This document shows positions 18,698 to 27,978 of a DNA stretch of 64,000 bases, one piece after another. The notes beneath the pieces were generated by a model that did no database searches, was not told the DNA's origin, and saw only the letters and a program-made list of their open reading frames with translations. The position numbers and the translations under genes were made by a program. The stretch comes from Armatimonadota bacterium (GTDB lineage: Bacteria; Armatimonadota; Zipacnadia; UBA1398; JAKPQA01). Numbering within the stretch: the first letter of the stretch is position 1; each line of letters begins with the position of its first letter. The stretch is taken from assembly GCA_029547025.1 (NCBI GenBank), contig JAKPQA010000074.1, positions 1 through 64,000 of the forward strand, written 5' to 3'.

Positions 18698-21181
18698 TTG
18701 CTGCTCCCTCTGATCTGCAGTGCGTTTCCCGCCACCGCCCTGGCGTTGGGGGCCTCTGAGCGCCAGGCGGAGGTGACCATCCATCGCGACCAAGTCATCG
18801 CCCACGTCTCGCCGTATATGACGGGAGCTTGCCTGGAGGACGTGAACCACGAGGTCTACGGCGGCATCTATGCGCAGATGGTGTTCGGCGAGAGCTTCCA
18901 GGAACCGCCGGCGCCTGCGCCCGTGGCCGGGTTCACCGCTTACGACGGAGCCTGGCTGGTGGCCGGGGATGGGACGCTTCACGGTGCCGCCGCGCCTGGC
19001 CCAAAGCTGGTTTGTGACCAGGAGTGGCAGCGGCCCGGGGCGTGCGGGGTCGAGGTGTGGTTCGCGGACCGAGCCGAGGGAAATGCCGGCCTGGTGTTCC
19101 CCATCACCGATGCCGGTCGCGGACCCGACCGGATGACCGCGTACGAGATCTCACTGGATCCCTCACGGGGCGTGCTTGTCTTGGGCAAGCACGAACAGAA
19201 CTGGCGGCTCCTCGCCGAGCATCCCGTCGACATTCCCGTCGGCGAGTGGGTGCCGCTCACGGTGCGGCGAGACGCGAAGACGATCACGGTCGACATCGCA
19301 GGGCGCCGCGCGCTGTCGTTCCTCGATCCCGGTGAGCCGATCGTTCGCGGCGCCGTGGGCTTGAGAACGTGGAACCGAGAGGCCTCCTTCCGCAACTTGT
19401 GGGTCGAGCACGAGGGAGGGCACTCCGACCTACCCTTCCGGCAGGACGGGTCCCAGGACACCCGTGACCAGGTCAGCGGCATGTGGCGCCCCGTCCGCCG
19501 GGGCACGGCGCGTGCGGCGTTCTTCCTGGTCACCGACGCACCGTACACCGGCAGCCAGAGCCAGCGTATCTGTTTCGAGTCGGGCTCAGGCGCGGTGGGT
19601 GTTGTGAATCGCGGACTGAACCGCTGGGGCATGGCCTTCCTCCGCGACCACGACTACGAGGGATGCCTCTGGGCGCGATGCCCGAGGTCGACGCGGCTGG
19701 CCATCGAGGCGCAGACAGCCAGCGGAGAGGCCTCTCTGGCGCGGGCGGTTGTGAGCCTGCCTGCAGGAGACTGGCAGCGGCTGACCTTCACTCTGTCGCC
19801 CGACACCGGTACCGAATCGGGCCGCCTGGCCATTCTGCTCGAGGAGCCCGGCCAGGTCGACCTGGGCTACGTGTCGCTCCTGCCGGGCGAATGGGGACGC
19901 TTCCATGGGCTCCCGGTGCGGCGCGACGTGGGCGAAGCGCTCCAGAGGCAGGGGCTGACCGTGCTCCGCTATGGGGGCTGCATCGTGAACACAGACCAGT
20001 ACCGGTGGAAGTCCATGATCGGCCCGCGGGATCGGCGTCAGCCCTATCGGGGGTTCTGGTACCCCTACTCGACTAACGGGTGGGGCATCATCGACTTCGT
20101 CGACTTCTGCCGCGCCGCGGGGTTCCTCGCCATTCCCGCGTTCAACATGGGTGAGACCCCCGAGGACATGCGCGACTTCGTCGAGTACATGAACGGGCCC
20201 AGCTACTCGGAGTGGGGGAGGCGACGAGCCGCCGACGGTCACCCCGAGCCCTATGGCCTGCGGTTCATCCAGCTCGGGAATGAGGAGGCCGTCAACGAGG
20301 AGTACTTCGCGCGCTTCAGGCCCATGGCGGAGGCGATCTGGACCGCCGACCCGGACATCACGATCGTGGTCGGCGACTTCCTCTACTCCGAGCTGATCGC
20401 GGACCCCTTCAGCTTCGATGGGAACCCGGTTATCCGGACGCTGGCAACCCACAAGGACATTCTCGAACTGGCGCGGCGCCATGGCCGCGAGGTGTGGTTC
20501 GACGTGCACGTAACGAGCGAGCGCCCGGAGTCTGTGGCGTGCATTGATCCACTGCCAACGCTGGCAAGTGCCCTGAGACAGCTGTGTCCTGGAGCCCAGT
20601 TCAAGTTGGCCGTGTTCGAGCTCAACGCAAACCAGCACGATCTGGGCCGGGGCCTGGCCAACGCACGGGCCATCAACCAGCTCGAGCGGATGGGCGACCT
20701 GGTCCGCATCGTCTGCTCGGCCAACTGCCTGCAGCCCGACGGGCAGAATGACAACGGTTGGAACCAGGGCCTGCTGTTCCTGAACCCGTCGCGCGTCTGG
20801 CCTCAGGCCGCCTACTTCGTCACGCAGATGCTGTCGGAGCACTATCTGTCGGTGTGTGTGGGGGCCGATGTCGCCGGGCAGGCCGACTGCCTTGATGTAA
20901 CCGCCAAGACCAGCTCCGACGGCCGGTTGGTCCAGCTGCAGATGGTCAACTGGGCCGATGAGCCCACGCGTCTCACCATACGCCTGGAGCCCCACGGCTC
21001 GCTGGCCAGGCCGGCACACCGCGTCGAACTATGCGGGGGGACTAACCAAACCAACACCGCCGCCGAACCGGACGCCGTGGTCCCTGTGGCAGGGGACATC
21101 GATCTCGTATCCACCGGCGCGGCGACCGAGTACGTTCTTCCACCGCGCTCCTTCACGGTGCTGCGCGCGCGAGCGGAGTAG
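18698..21181 (+). CDS. Secreted GH51-like alpha-L-arabinofuranosidase family protein
   Basis: 827 aa, starting with TTG 18698; the start is decided by a strong GAGGAGG at 18684-18690 and a signal peptide immediately after it (MLLPLICSAFPATALALG). The N-terminal strand GACLEDVNHEVYGGIYAQM is the usual GH51 opening. A LamG/DUF1080-like carbohydrate-binding sandwich (about 65-225) is inserted, followed by a CBM-like module and the TIM barrel. The candidate acid/base is the first Glu of LGNEE (residue 529) and the nucleophile is the Glu of VFELNAN (residue 641). A C-terminal beta-sandwich completes it. The family releases arabinose from hemicellulose or pectin, but other specificities occur. It converges with the next gene across 31 bases. 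Confidence 0.82.
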   Translation: MLLPLICSAFPATALALGASERQAEVTIHRDQVIAHVSPYMTGACLEDVNHEVYGGIYAQMVFGESFQEPPAPAPVAGFTAYDGAWLVAGDGTLHGAAAPGPKLVCDQEWQRPGACGVEVWFADRAEGNAGLVFPITDAGRGPDRMTAYEISLDPSRGVLVLGKHEQNWRLLAEHPVDIPVGEWVPLTVRRDAKTITVDIAGRRALSFLDPGEPIVRGAVGLRTWNREASFRNLWVEHEGGHSDLPFRQDGSQDTRDQVSGMWRPVRRGTARAAFFLVTDAPYTGSQSQRICFESGSGAVGVVNRGLNRWGMAFLRDHDYEGCLWARCPRSTRLAIEAQTASGEASLARAVVSLPAGDWQRLTFTLSPDTGTESGRLAILLEEPGQVDLGYVSLLPGEWGRFHGLPVRRDVGEALQRQGLTVLRYGGCIVNTDQYRWKSMIGPRDRRQPYRGFWYPYSTNGWGIIDFVDFCRAAGFLAIPAFNMGETPEDMRDFVEYMNGPSYSEWGRRRAADGHPEPYGLRFIQLGNEEAVNEEYFARFRPMAEAIWTADPDITIVVGDFLYSELIADPFSFDGNPVIRTLATHKDILELARRHGREVWFDVHVTSERPESVACIDPLPTLASALRQLCPGAQFKLAVFELNANQHDLGRGLANARAINQLERMGDLVRIVCSANCLQPDGQNDNGWNQGLLFLNPSRVWPQAAYFVTQMLSEHYLSVCVGADVAGQADCLDVTAKTSSDGRLVQLQMVNWADEPTRLTIRLEPHGSLARPAHRVELCGGTNQTNTAAEPDAVVPVAGDIDLVSTGAATEYVLPPRSFTVLRARAE

Positions 21182-21212
21182 AGGGGCGCGGGGGCGCGCT
21201 GGCGCGGCGGCC

Positions 21213-24185
21213 TCAGCGCAGTAGCACGGCCTCGGCCCAATCGGCGTGGTCCGCACCGATACCGTCGCCGCCATCGGTGACAACCAGTGTGAGCCGGCGG
21301 ACGCCCCGGATGTCCACCCGGATCGGGATCGGCGTCGAGCGAACGCGCATGACCGGGCTGCGATACAGCTCAGCACCGTCTCCCTCGACGGCAAAGACCA
21401 CCGAGTTGCCCGAGACCTCCTGGTCGCACCCGACCGTGGCCACGAAGGCCGTGTAGGCACCATCGATCTGATAGGTGATCCTGGAGTTCGCGTGGGTGCC
21501 GATGCCGCGACGGTGCACCCGGTTGCCGATGACCATGGGGGTCCCCATGACGCTGGCGTTCCGGTGGACCTGGCCCCAACCGGCCGTGGCTTCGGTCCAA
21601 TCGAGCGCATCCAGGTACACCCCGTCCACATCGGTCGTGCGCCGCTTCATGCGGGAACTGGTCGCGCCCGCCTCCTTGGCATTCGCCAGCGGCACGAGCG
21701 TCACTGACCACGGGCGCAACCCGGCAGGCTTCACGGGGAAGCTGGGGCCGACTGGCGGCTCCGCGCCACCGGAGCCGGCCCGCCGCTCGCCGCGCACGAA
21801 GACGGCGCAGCGGCACTCGTCATCCGGGACGGTCAGCCGGTAGGACACACGATGCCGTCCCGCCGGCAGGGGGGCGAGGAACCACTGCCAGTCCTCCTGG
21901 GGTGTGGCGCCCGCAGCATAGAAGGTACCGCGGGAGCCGGTGACCTCGGGGGCAACCACCTGGCCGTCAACAACGATGTCGCACAGCGGCATTGCGCTTC
22001 CGGCAGGCCCTTCGGCCAGCAGACAGAGCTCCGCCGGCCGGGAGGTCCGCAACTCGCCAGAGCCCGAGAGCACCAGCGCCTCCGGGGAATCGCCATCGGG
22101 CGAGGTCCACGATGGGCCAAGGGGAGGACGGTCATCCTCGAACGTGACCCGCTCGAAAGCCGGACTCGCCACCGGCCGCCACTCCACCCCGAGACCAGGC
22201 ACTACAGCCGGTGCGACACCGCGAGCAGGGACCGGAAGCACCTCGAGTACCGCCGTCTCATAGGGGCCCAGGGCCACACGGGGAAGGGCCTCGCCGCTGC
22301 GGGCAACGGCGAGCACGCAGCGAGCCGGGTAGTGCATCACCAACTGCCGGGCGCCATCGGTCCTGCACTCGGGCAAGACCACCTCGGCCTCCGAGATCCA
22401 CGGGTTGCGCGCGAAGTAGAGAGGCCGGTCGAGCCGCGGGTAGGCGTATCCGTAAACCTCCCTCGCCGAGGGATCCCCGCCGAATGGCTCAGGGCTCTGG
22501 AGTCTGGCGCGGTTCTCCCGTGCCCACTGCATCAGCTGGGCAAAGAACCGCCACTCATCGGCATCCATGTACAGCGGGTTGATGTACGTCGACTGAAACC
22601 AGTGGCCACGAGCGACCGCCATGACAGCGTGGTTGTAGAACGATCCCGAACACTGCACGATGATATCGAAGCACTCCAGTGCTGAGCTGGGCATCCAGAA
22701 CGCATCGCGACCACGCAGATTCGCCACATCGCGCGCCGTGGTGAGCGACTCCATCCAGTCCGGGGCCGGACACACTCCTCGCGGGCAATCATCGCCGAAC
22801 GGGCCGATCACAAACGGGGTGTGCATCAGCCACCACGGGCTAGGGAAGTACCCGAGACATGTGGGTTCGAGTGCGATGTCCGGGGCCTGGGCACGCAGGG
22901 CGTCGAACACGTCCAACAAGCCCTCGGCGATGGGCTGGTAGGACTCAGAGGCCGGCCGGTGGCCGTGCTCGGCAGAGGGGCAGGGCCATGCCAGGCCGTC
23001 GAACTTCACATGGGCCATCTGGCCGTCCCGCACATGGCTCAGGACCGCCGACTTGAACGACTGCTGATACCGTCCGCCACGAGCCAGGCACGCATAGCGA
23101 GTGCCGGCCGCGTTGGTGAACGTCTCGTAACCCTCCCCATCCAGCCACTCGTTGTCCAGCGCCGGGGGATAGCAGCTACTTGGCGAGACCCACAGCCCCG
23201 GCCGGCAGCCCATGGGCGCCAGAGCCCTCGCGATCCGGCGAAAGCCCTCGGGGTAGGCCTCTCCGTTCACCTGCCACACCGTGTGCGGGTCCGACCAACC
23301 CATGTCCATGGCATACGAGTCAAAGAAGAAGCCCGTACGGTCGTACAGGCTCGCCTTCAGGTCCGCAATGTTGGCGAGCACGTCGTGTTCCGTGAATGGG
23401 ACCGGCATCGTCCACCAGTTGTTGTAGTGGATGTGCATGTCCTTGGGCTTCACCCACACCGTGTCAAGATACCGCAGGAAGGCCACGCGCACCGCTTCGG
23501 CGCCGCGCGTGACGTCCTCCAGCGAGGCCGCCCCGAACACAGCCGAAGGCACGTCGACCCACTGGCTGCCGACGGTGATGTACGAGTGCTGGGCAATGTG
23601 GAGGGCATCGCCATCGACCTGAGTCATGGCCGACGGGTGTTCGACCCCGGCGAAGATCCGATCACCCACCACGGGGCATGAGACATGCTCGGGGCCTATG
23701 CGCCGCAGTGTCTGTCCGGGCAGGCGCAGATCCAGGAGCCCGACCCGCTGGATGACCACCGGGGCCGCAAGGGCGCGCAGACGCGTACGTACCCGCAGAG
23801 TCCGACCGTCCGCGCAGAAGCCAAAGGTCTGCCGCACCCGCACGGCAGTGGGCAGGAGCTCGGCCTCGAAGATGGCCTCACGATCGCCCGGCTCCCCGCC
23901 TGCGAGGAAGCGGAAGCCCACGTCACCCAGGTTGGCGCGGATGCCATCCTCAGTCTGCAGGCTGAATCGCGGGCCGTCCACCGGCCAGGTGAGCCCCGTC
24001 GCCACGTCGCCGAACGCGCTCCAGCGATACCGCCCGCCCGCCTTCGCGAACACCACACGCGTGCCACCCGGCCCTGCCAGCACCACCTGCTCGGGCTGCG
24101 CCGAAACCGCCGACACCCCGATGGTCAGAGACGCGATGCCAAGCACGACCGACCGCCGGCATCCGGTTCCGAATCTTGTCCTCAC
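21213..24185 (-). CDS. Secreted melibiase-like glycoside hydrolase with C-terminal NPCBM
   Basis: 990 aa. The track ORF is over-long. I place the start at GTG 24185, which overlaps the DUF1080 stop as GTGA and gives a clean signal peptide (RRSVVLGIASLTIGVSAVSAQ). An N-terminal sheet domain is followed by a clan GH-D-like barrel (opening YNNWWTMP and FFFDSYAMDMGW) and a candidate nucleophile Asp in HVKFDG (about residue 396). The C-terminal 140 residues form an NPCBM galactose-binding-like module (RRGIGTHANSRITY, then DHADWAEAVLL). It is translationally coupled downstream of the DUF1080 gene and faces a GH36 gene with an N-terminal NPCBM, pointing to a shared alpha-galactoside-like substrate. 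The exact family is uncertain. Confidence 0.75.
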   Translation of the reverse strand: MRTRFGTGCRRSVVLGIASLTIGVSAVSAQPEQVVLAGPGGTRVVFAKAGGRYRWSAFGDVATGLTWPVDGPRFSLQTEDGIRANLGDVGFRFLAGGEPGDREAIFEAELLPTAVRVRQTFGFCADGRTLRVRTRLRALAAPVVIQRVGLLDLRLPGQTLRRIGPEHVSCPVVGDRIFAGVEHPSAMTQVDGDALHIAQHSYITVGSQWVDVPSAVFGAASLEDVTRGAEAVRVAFLRYLDTVWVKPKDMHIHYNNWWTMPVPFTEHDVLANIADLKASLYDRTGFFFDSYAMDMGWSDPHTVWQVNGEAYPEGFRRIARALAPMGCRPGLWVSPSSCYPPALDNEWLDGEGYETFTNAAGTRYACLARGGRYQQSFKSAVLSHVRDGQMAHVKFDGLAWPCPSAEHGHRPASESYQPIAEGLLDVFDALRAQAPDIALEPTCLGYFPSPWWLMHTPFVIGPFGDDCPRGVCPAPDWMESLTTARDVANLRGRDAFWMPSSALECFDIIVQCSGSFYNHAVMAVARGHWFQSTYINPLYMDADEWRFFAQLMQWARENRARLQSPEPFGGDPSAREVYGYAYPRLDRPLYFARNPWISEAEVVLPECRTDGARQLVMHYPARCVLAVARSGEALPRVALGPYETAVLEVLPVPARGVAPAVVPGLGVEWRPVASPAFERVTFEDDRPPLGPSWTSPDGDSPEALVLSGSGELRTSRPAELCLLAEGPAGSAMPLCDIVVDGQVVAPEVTGSRGTFYAAGATPQEDWQWFLAPLPAGRHRVSYRLTVPDDECRCAVFVRGERRAGSGGAEPPVGPSFPVKPAGLRPWSVTLVPLANAKEAGATSSRMKRRTTDVDGVYLDALDWTEATAGWGQVHRNASVMGTPMVIGNRVHRRGIGTHANSRITYQIDGAYTAFVATVGCDQEVSGNSVVFAVEGDGAELYRSPVMRVRSTPIPIRVDIRGVRRLTLVVTDGGDGIGADHADWAEAVLLR

Positions 24186-24814
24186 GGGTTCTCCCACACC
24201 TGAATGTCGCGGAAGCGCACGTCCATGACCGTGCCCGAGTGCATCTGGAGCGCGATGTGGCCCCTGGGCCGGCCCGGGTCGTCGCGGAGCTGCGCCGTCA
24301 CGGTGCCGTTGAGCCGCACCTCGACGGTACCACCCGAGGCAAGGATCTCCAAGTCGTTCCAGTCGCCCGGCCTCACCCATCGCTTCTCGTCGTCGACCGT
24401 GGGGTGCACGAGCCATCCGCGGTCGTAACTCTCATAGATCCCGCCGTTGCCGCTGCCGATAGGCCCCACCTGTATCTGCAGACCGTGCGCCTCATCCGGT
24501 GGCTGGATGTCGGTGCGGATGTACACACCGCTATCGCCGTTGTCGGACTTGTACCGGAGGCGCAGCCGGAAGTCGCGGAACGTGTCCTTGCTGACGAGCA
24601 GACCATAGAGCTTCTCATTGCAGGCGCGACCAACGAGCGAGCCGCTCTCGACGGTCCAGAGCCCGTCCCCCACCATATGCCACCCGGCGAAAGTGTAGCC
24701 GTCCATCAGTGGGCGCCAACCAGTCGGCCGGCGCGGAGCGCACCACGACGGCGAGGGCAGCGGAACGAGGCAAGCAAACAGGCAGCCAGCGAGACAGAAT
24801 CGTCTGCGATTCAT
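24182..24814 (-). CDS. DUF1080 (3-keto-disaccharide hydrolase-like) secreted protein
   Basis: 210 aa. ATG 24814 is chosen because GGGAGGG precedes it and MNRRRFCLAG opens a twin-arginine-like signal; the longer ORF lacks these. The mature part is one concanavalin-like sandwich with the DUF1080 pattern: WRPLMDGYTFAGWHMVGDG at its start, then YKSDNGDSGVYIRTD and ending FRDIQVWENP. Characterised relatives cleave 3-keto-glycosides made by Gfo/Idh-type oxidoreductases, while others may only bind sugar. It is first in a two-gene minus-strand operon, and the melibiase-like gene starts within its stop codon. The divergent GH36 gene begins 194 bases away. Confidence 0.85.
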   Translation of the reverse strand: MNRRRFCLAGCLFACLVPLPSPSWCAPRRPTGWRPLMDGYTFAGWHMVGDGLWTVESGSLVGRACNEKLYGLLVSKDTFRDFRLRLRYKSDNGDSGVYIRTDIQPPDEAHGLQIQVGPIGSGNGGIYESYDRGWLVHPTVDDEKRWVRPGDWNDLEILASGGTVEVRLNGTVTAQLRDDPGRPRGHIALQMHSGTVMDVRFRDIQVWENP

Positions 24815-25008
24815 CGTACCCTCCCAGGTGATCCGACCTGCCGGCCGGTTGAAACGCTGCCGGCCACCGTGGCTTTCCCCCTGGGGATGCGCAAGCCCTT
24901 GCATGCCGGCGAATGGCTGGCCCACGCGCCCCCAAGGTCGGCCGGGCCGCCGCGCTGAACACAGTACCCGCATCACCACTGGCTGTTCCCGCTCAAGGAG
25001 GCTCCGCC
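24815..25008. promoter_or_regulatory. Divergent promoter region between DUF1080 and GH36 genes
   Basis: This 194-base gap must hold both promoters. It contains a perfect short palindrome, GCAAG-CC-CTTGC at 24891-24902, near its middle, and two CTGCCGGCC-type direct repeats at about 24838-24867. No clear -35/-10 pair is visible, as is common in GC-rich genomes. An operator shared by the two transcripts is plausible but not shown. The GH36 ribosome site AAGGAGG lies at 24995-25001. Confidence 0.4.
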
Positions 25009-27540
25009 GTGCGAGTCCTGCCCACTCTCCTGCCCCTGCCCATTATCGGAGGCGTGCTCGTGCCCACCCACGCCGCTCCGGTGGATCTGCCACCTGAGGT
25101 CGCGCTCAACCGCGAGTGGGCGGAACGGGCCTTCTCTGCTGGCGGTGGGGAGCCCGTCCCCGCCCACCGGCTGACCGTGGTCCACGAGGATTCCGCAGGC
25201 GACACAAAGGTCGGCCGGTGCTCGTTCGGCGGGCCCATGCGGCTCGGCGACGACACCTACGCCCGCGGGATCGGCGTCAACTCGCACAGCGTGCTGCGGG
25301 TGAGTCTGGCACGCCCTGCCGAGCGGTTCCTCGCCCGCATCGGCCTCGACCGTAATGTCGACAACACCCCCGCCTCCGTCCGCTTTCATGTCGCCGTGGG
25401 GGGACAGGACGTTTTCGCGACGGACGTTCTGCGCGCGGGCGCGCCCCCGCAGGATATTGACGTGTCCCTCGCCGGCGCCACTGAGCTCGAGCTCATCGTG
25501 GACGTCGGGCCCGACGATCGTGGCTGGGACCAGGCCAACTGGGCCAACGCCCGAGTAATCCTGGATGATGGCTCCGAAGTCTGGCTAGACGACCTGGCCC
25601 GGAGCGCGGAGCTCCAGGCCGGTCCGCCGTTCTCGTTCGTCTACGACGGACGCCCTTCGTCCGAGCTCCTGAGCACATGGGATCGGTCAGAGGCGACTGA
25701 GGAGCGGGCGGACGGCAGTATCGTCAAGACACTGACGTTCCGCGACCCCGCCACAGGGCTCGAGGTCGAGGCCACATGCACCATCTACACCGATACGGCG
25801 GGCGCCGACTGGGCCCTGCGCTTCACGAATGGGGGCGACGCAGACACTCCCGTGCTCGAGCAAGTGCAGGCGGTCGATGCGACTCTCGGCCTCGGGCCCG
25901 GCAGCCAGGTGACCCTTCACCGGCTGAACGGGGCACCGTGCCTCGTGGACGACTGGATGCCTTTCGACCAGCCCGTTCCCCCTGGGCAGGCCGTGGCCTT
26001 CTCGGCCACCAACGGCCGGTCGTCGAACGTCTCGCCCTTCTTCAACGTGAGCTGGGGGGGCGGCGGCGTCATCACGGCCATCGGCTGGTCGGGCCAGTGG
26101 GCGTCCTCAGTCGGCCTGCAGGAAGACCGGCTGCGCATTCGGGCGGGCACGGAGAACCTGCGGACCGTGCTGCACCCGGGCGAGTCGATCCGCAGTCCGC
26201 GGATCCTGCAGCTCTACTGGACCGGTGACGATTCCTGGCGGGCCTACAACCTGTTCCGGCGCACCATGTTGGCGCACATCGTCCCGCGAGAGGGCGACGG
26301 CCCGGCCTTCCCTCCCATTGCACACCTGAGCACTTCCTTCTACGAGCTCAATGCGACGAACCAGGAGAACGTCCTCTCTCACCTCAACTCGGTGAAGGGT
26401 CTCGGCTTCGAGGTGTTCTGGTTGGACGCCTACTGGACCGGCCCGGATGGCTTCCCGAACAGCATGGGCAACTACGGTCTGCCCCTCGAGCGGGTCGAGC
26501 CCAGGGACCGCTTCCCCGATGGCTTGGCAGCCATCGGCCGAGCGGTAAGCGATGTGGGGCTCAAGTTCCTGATGTGGTTCGAGCCCGAGCGCGTGGCGCC
26601 GGGGACACGCATCGCCCGCGAACACCCGGAGTGGGTCCTCTCGCCGGGCGGCGACGGCAGCGGGCTGTTCCACCTGGGCATCCCCGAAGCGCGGGCGTAC
26701 ATGACCGAGTACCTCGACGCGGCCATCAAGGGCTATGGGCTGAGCTGGCTCCGGATCGACTACAACATCGACCCTCTCACATTCTGGCAGTTCGGCGACC
26801 AGGACCGTCCCGACCGGTTAGGCATGACCGAGATGCGCTACATCGAGGGCCTCTACCAGATGTGGGACGACCTTCGCGCCGCGAACCCGGGTCTTCTGAT
26901 CGACGACTGCGCCTCCGGCGGCCGTAGGGTCGACCTCGAGACCTGCTCGCGGTCTCTGATCCTCTGGCGGAGCGACAACACGTGCGACATGGTGGGTTCG
27001 AGCCGCGACTCGATACTCATGGCCGCCGTCAAGAACCAGCTCATGAGCGCCGGGCTGAACCGCTACCTGCCGATGAGCATCGTGGGCCAGATGGGGGCTG
27101 CGCCGTACTTCTTCCGCAGCGGCTTCAACGGCGGCATAGCCTTCGGCGAGGACGTCCGGCCCGCCGACTACCCGCGGGACCAGCTCAAGCAGGCCATCGC
27201 CGAATGCAGGCGGATCCGTAAGTACTGGTTGGGCGACTTCTACCAGCTCTCCGAGGCCACCCCCGACCCCCGCGACTGGTGTGTGCTGCAGTACCACCGC
27301 CCGGAGCAGGAGGACGGCATCGTGCTCGCGTTCCGCCGGCACTTGTCACCCTACAGCGGCTACGATTGTGCCCTGCGGGCGATCGACCCGAACGCGACCT
27401 ACGCGGTGACCGTCTCCACCACCTACGAGCCCTCCCCGGAGGTCACGATGCACGGCGCCGAGCTGCAGCGGCTTAACATCGTCATCCACGAGTGCCCAGG
27501 GTCGGCGCTGCTGGAGTACCGGAAGACCGGCGGAGGGTAG
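25009..27540 (+). CDS. Secreted GH36 alpha-galactosidase with N-terminal NPCBM
   Basis: 843 aa from GTG 25009, decided by AAGGAGG eight bases upstream and by the signal peptide that follows (VLPTLLPLPIIGGVLVPTHA); the longer track ORF is not supported. An NPCBM module spans about 45-185 (ARGIGVNSHSVLRV, DQANWANARVIL). The GH36 super-sandwich and barrel follow. The nucleophile is the Asp of LRIDYN (residue 584) and the acid/base is the Asp of LWRSDNT (residue 656), preceded by the family motif CASGGRRVDLE. Activity on terminal alpha-galactose is likely, although alpha-N-acetylgalactosaminidases share this scaffold. It probably acts with the divergent melibiase-like and DUF1080 proteins. Confidence 0.9.
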   Translation: MRVLPTLLPLPIIGGVLVPTHAAPVDLPPEVALNREWAERAFSAGGGEPVPAHRLTVVHEDSAGDTKVGRCSFGGPMRLGDDTYARGIGVNSHSVLRVSLARPAERFLARIGLDRNVDNTPASVRFHVAVGGQDVFATDVLRAGAPPQDIDVSLAGATELELIVDVGPDDRGWDQANWANARVILDDGSEVWLDDLARSAELQAGPPFSFVYDGRPSSELLSTWDRSEATEERADGSIVKTLTFRDPATGLEVEATCTIYTDTAGADWALRFTNGGDADTPVLEQVQAVDATLGLGPGSQVTLHRLNGAPCLVDDWMPFDQPVPPGQAVAFSATNGRSSNVSPFFNVSWGGGGVITAIGWSGQWASSVGLQEDRLRIRAGTENLRTVLHPGESIRSPRILQLYWTGDDSWRAYNLFRRTMLAHIVPREGDGPAFPPIAHLSTSFYELNATNQENVLSHLNSVKGLGFEVFWLDAYWTGPDGFPNSMGNYGLPLERVEPRDRFPDGLAAIGRAVSDVGLKFLMWFEPERVAPGTRIAREHPEWVLSPGGDGSGLFHLGIPEARAYMTEYLDAAIKGYGLSWLRIDYNIDPLTFWQFGDQDRPDRLGMTEMRYIEGLYQMWDDLRAANPGLLIDDCASGGRRVDLETCSRSLILWRSDNTCDMVGSSRDSILMAAVKNQLMSAGLNRYLPMSIVGQMGAAPYFFRSGFNGGIAFGEDVRPADYPRDQLKQAIAECRRIRKYWLGDFYQLSEATPDPRDWCVLQYHRPEQEDGIVLAFRRHLSPYSGYDCALRAIDPNATYAVTVSTTYEPSPEVTMHGAELQRLNIVIHECPGSALLEYRKTGGG

Positions 27541-27978
27541 AGCGCTCTCACCTGACACGAGCGCTCCTCATGACCCTCGCCGCAACCGGCACGCCGCGAT
27601 CGCCCACGTGGACGCGCGCGCCCGTGGGTCGGTACCACGTGGTGTCTGCGGAGAGGACCTACTCCGCTGGCTGCGCGCCTTCGCCGACATGACGCCCGCG
27701 CTTCCATGCCCGGACATCCCCCCTTGTAGGCATCGAAGCGCGACTCGGTGATGCTCTGGGACTGGGCCATGATTGTCCCGCGGGGGCGGCCGGGCGAGTT
27801 GAGTTCGACCATGCGCGACATGGTTGCCCGGGGCGACATCAGCCCGGATGTGGCCCGACGGCTGAATGTGCTGTCTGCTAAGTGACGCCCGCCAAGGGAG
27901 TCCCTGGCTCGTGGGCGAAACAGGGCGGTAGATCAACCAGTGTCCAAGGACGTGCGCGAGACCGAGAGGTGAGTGGGC
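27541..27978. other. 438-base gap with a possible gene remnant
   Basis: No intact gene is seen. Two short coding-like fragments in different frames are separated by stops: one around 27598-27690 reading GVCGEDLLRWLRAFADM, the other at 27730-27885 (separate entry). The remainder shows no repeats or obvious hairpins. The downstream end holds the ribosome site GAGAGG for the next gene. Confidence 0.4.
27730..27885 (+). pseudogene. Possible C-terminal remnant of a degraded gene
   Basis: An open stretch follows TAG 27727-27729 and encodes about 51 residues ending at TGA 27883. Its text (VMLWDWAMIVPRGRPG, then MRDMVARGDISPDVARRLN) has the composition of a real protein C-terminus, such as the closing helices of an amidohydrolase-type enzyme. 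A second fragment in another frame upstream (HVDARARGSV and GEDLLRWLRAF) could be the N-terminal part of the same lost gene. No ribosome site fits either piece. It could also be a small real protein from ATG 27751. Low confidence. Confidence 0.3.
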
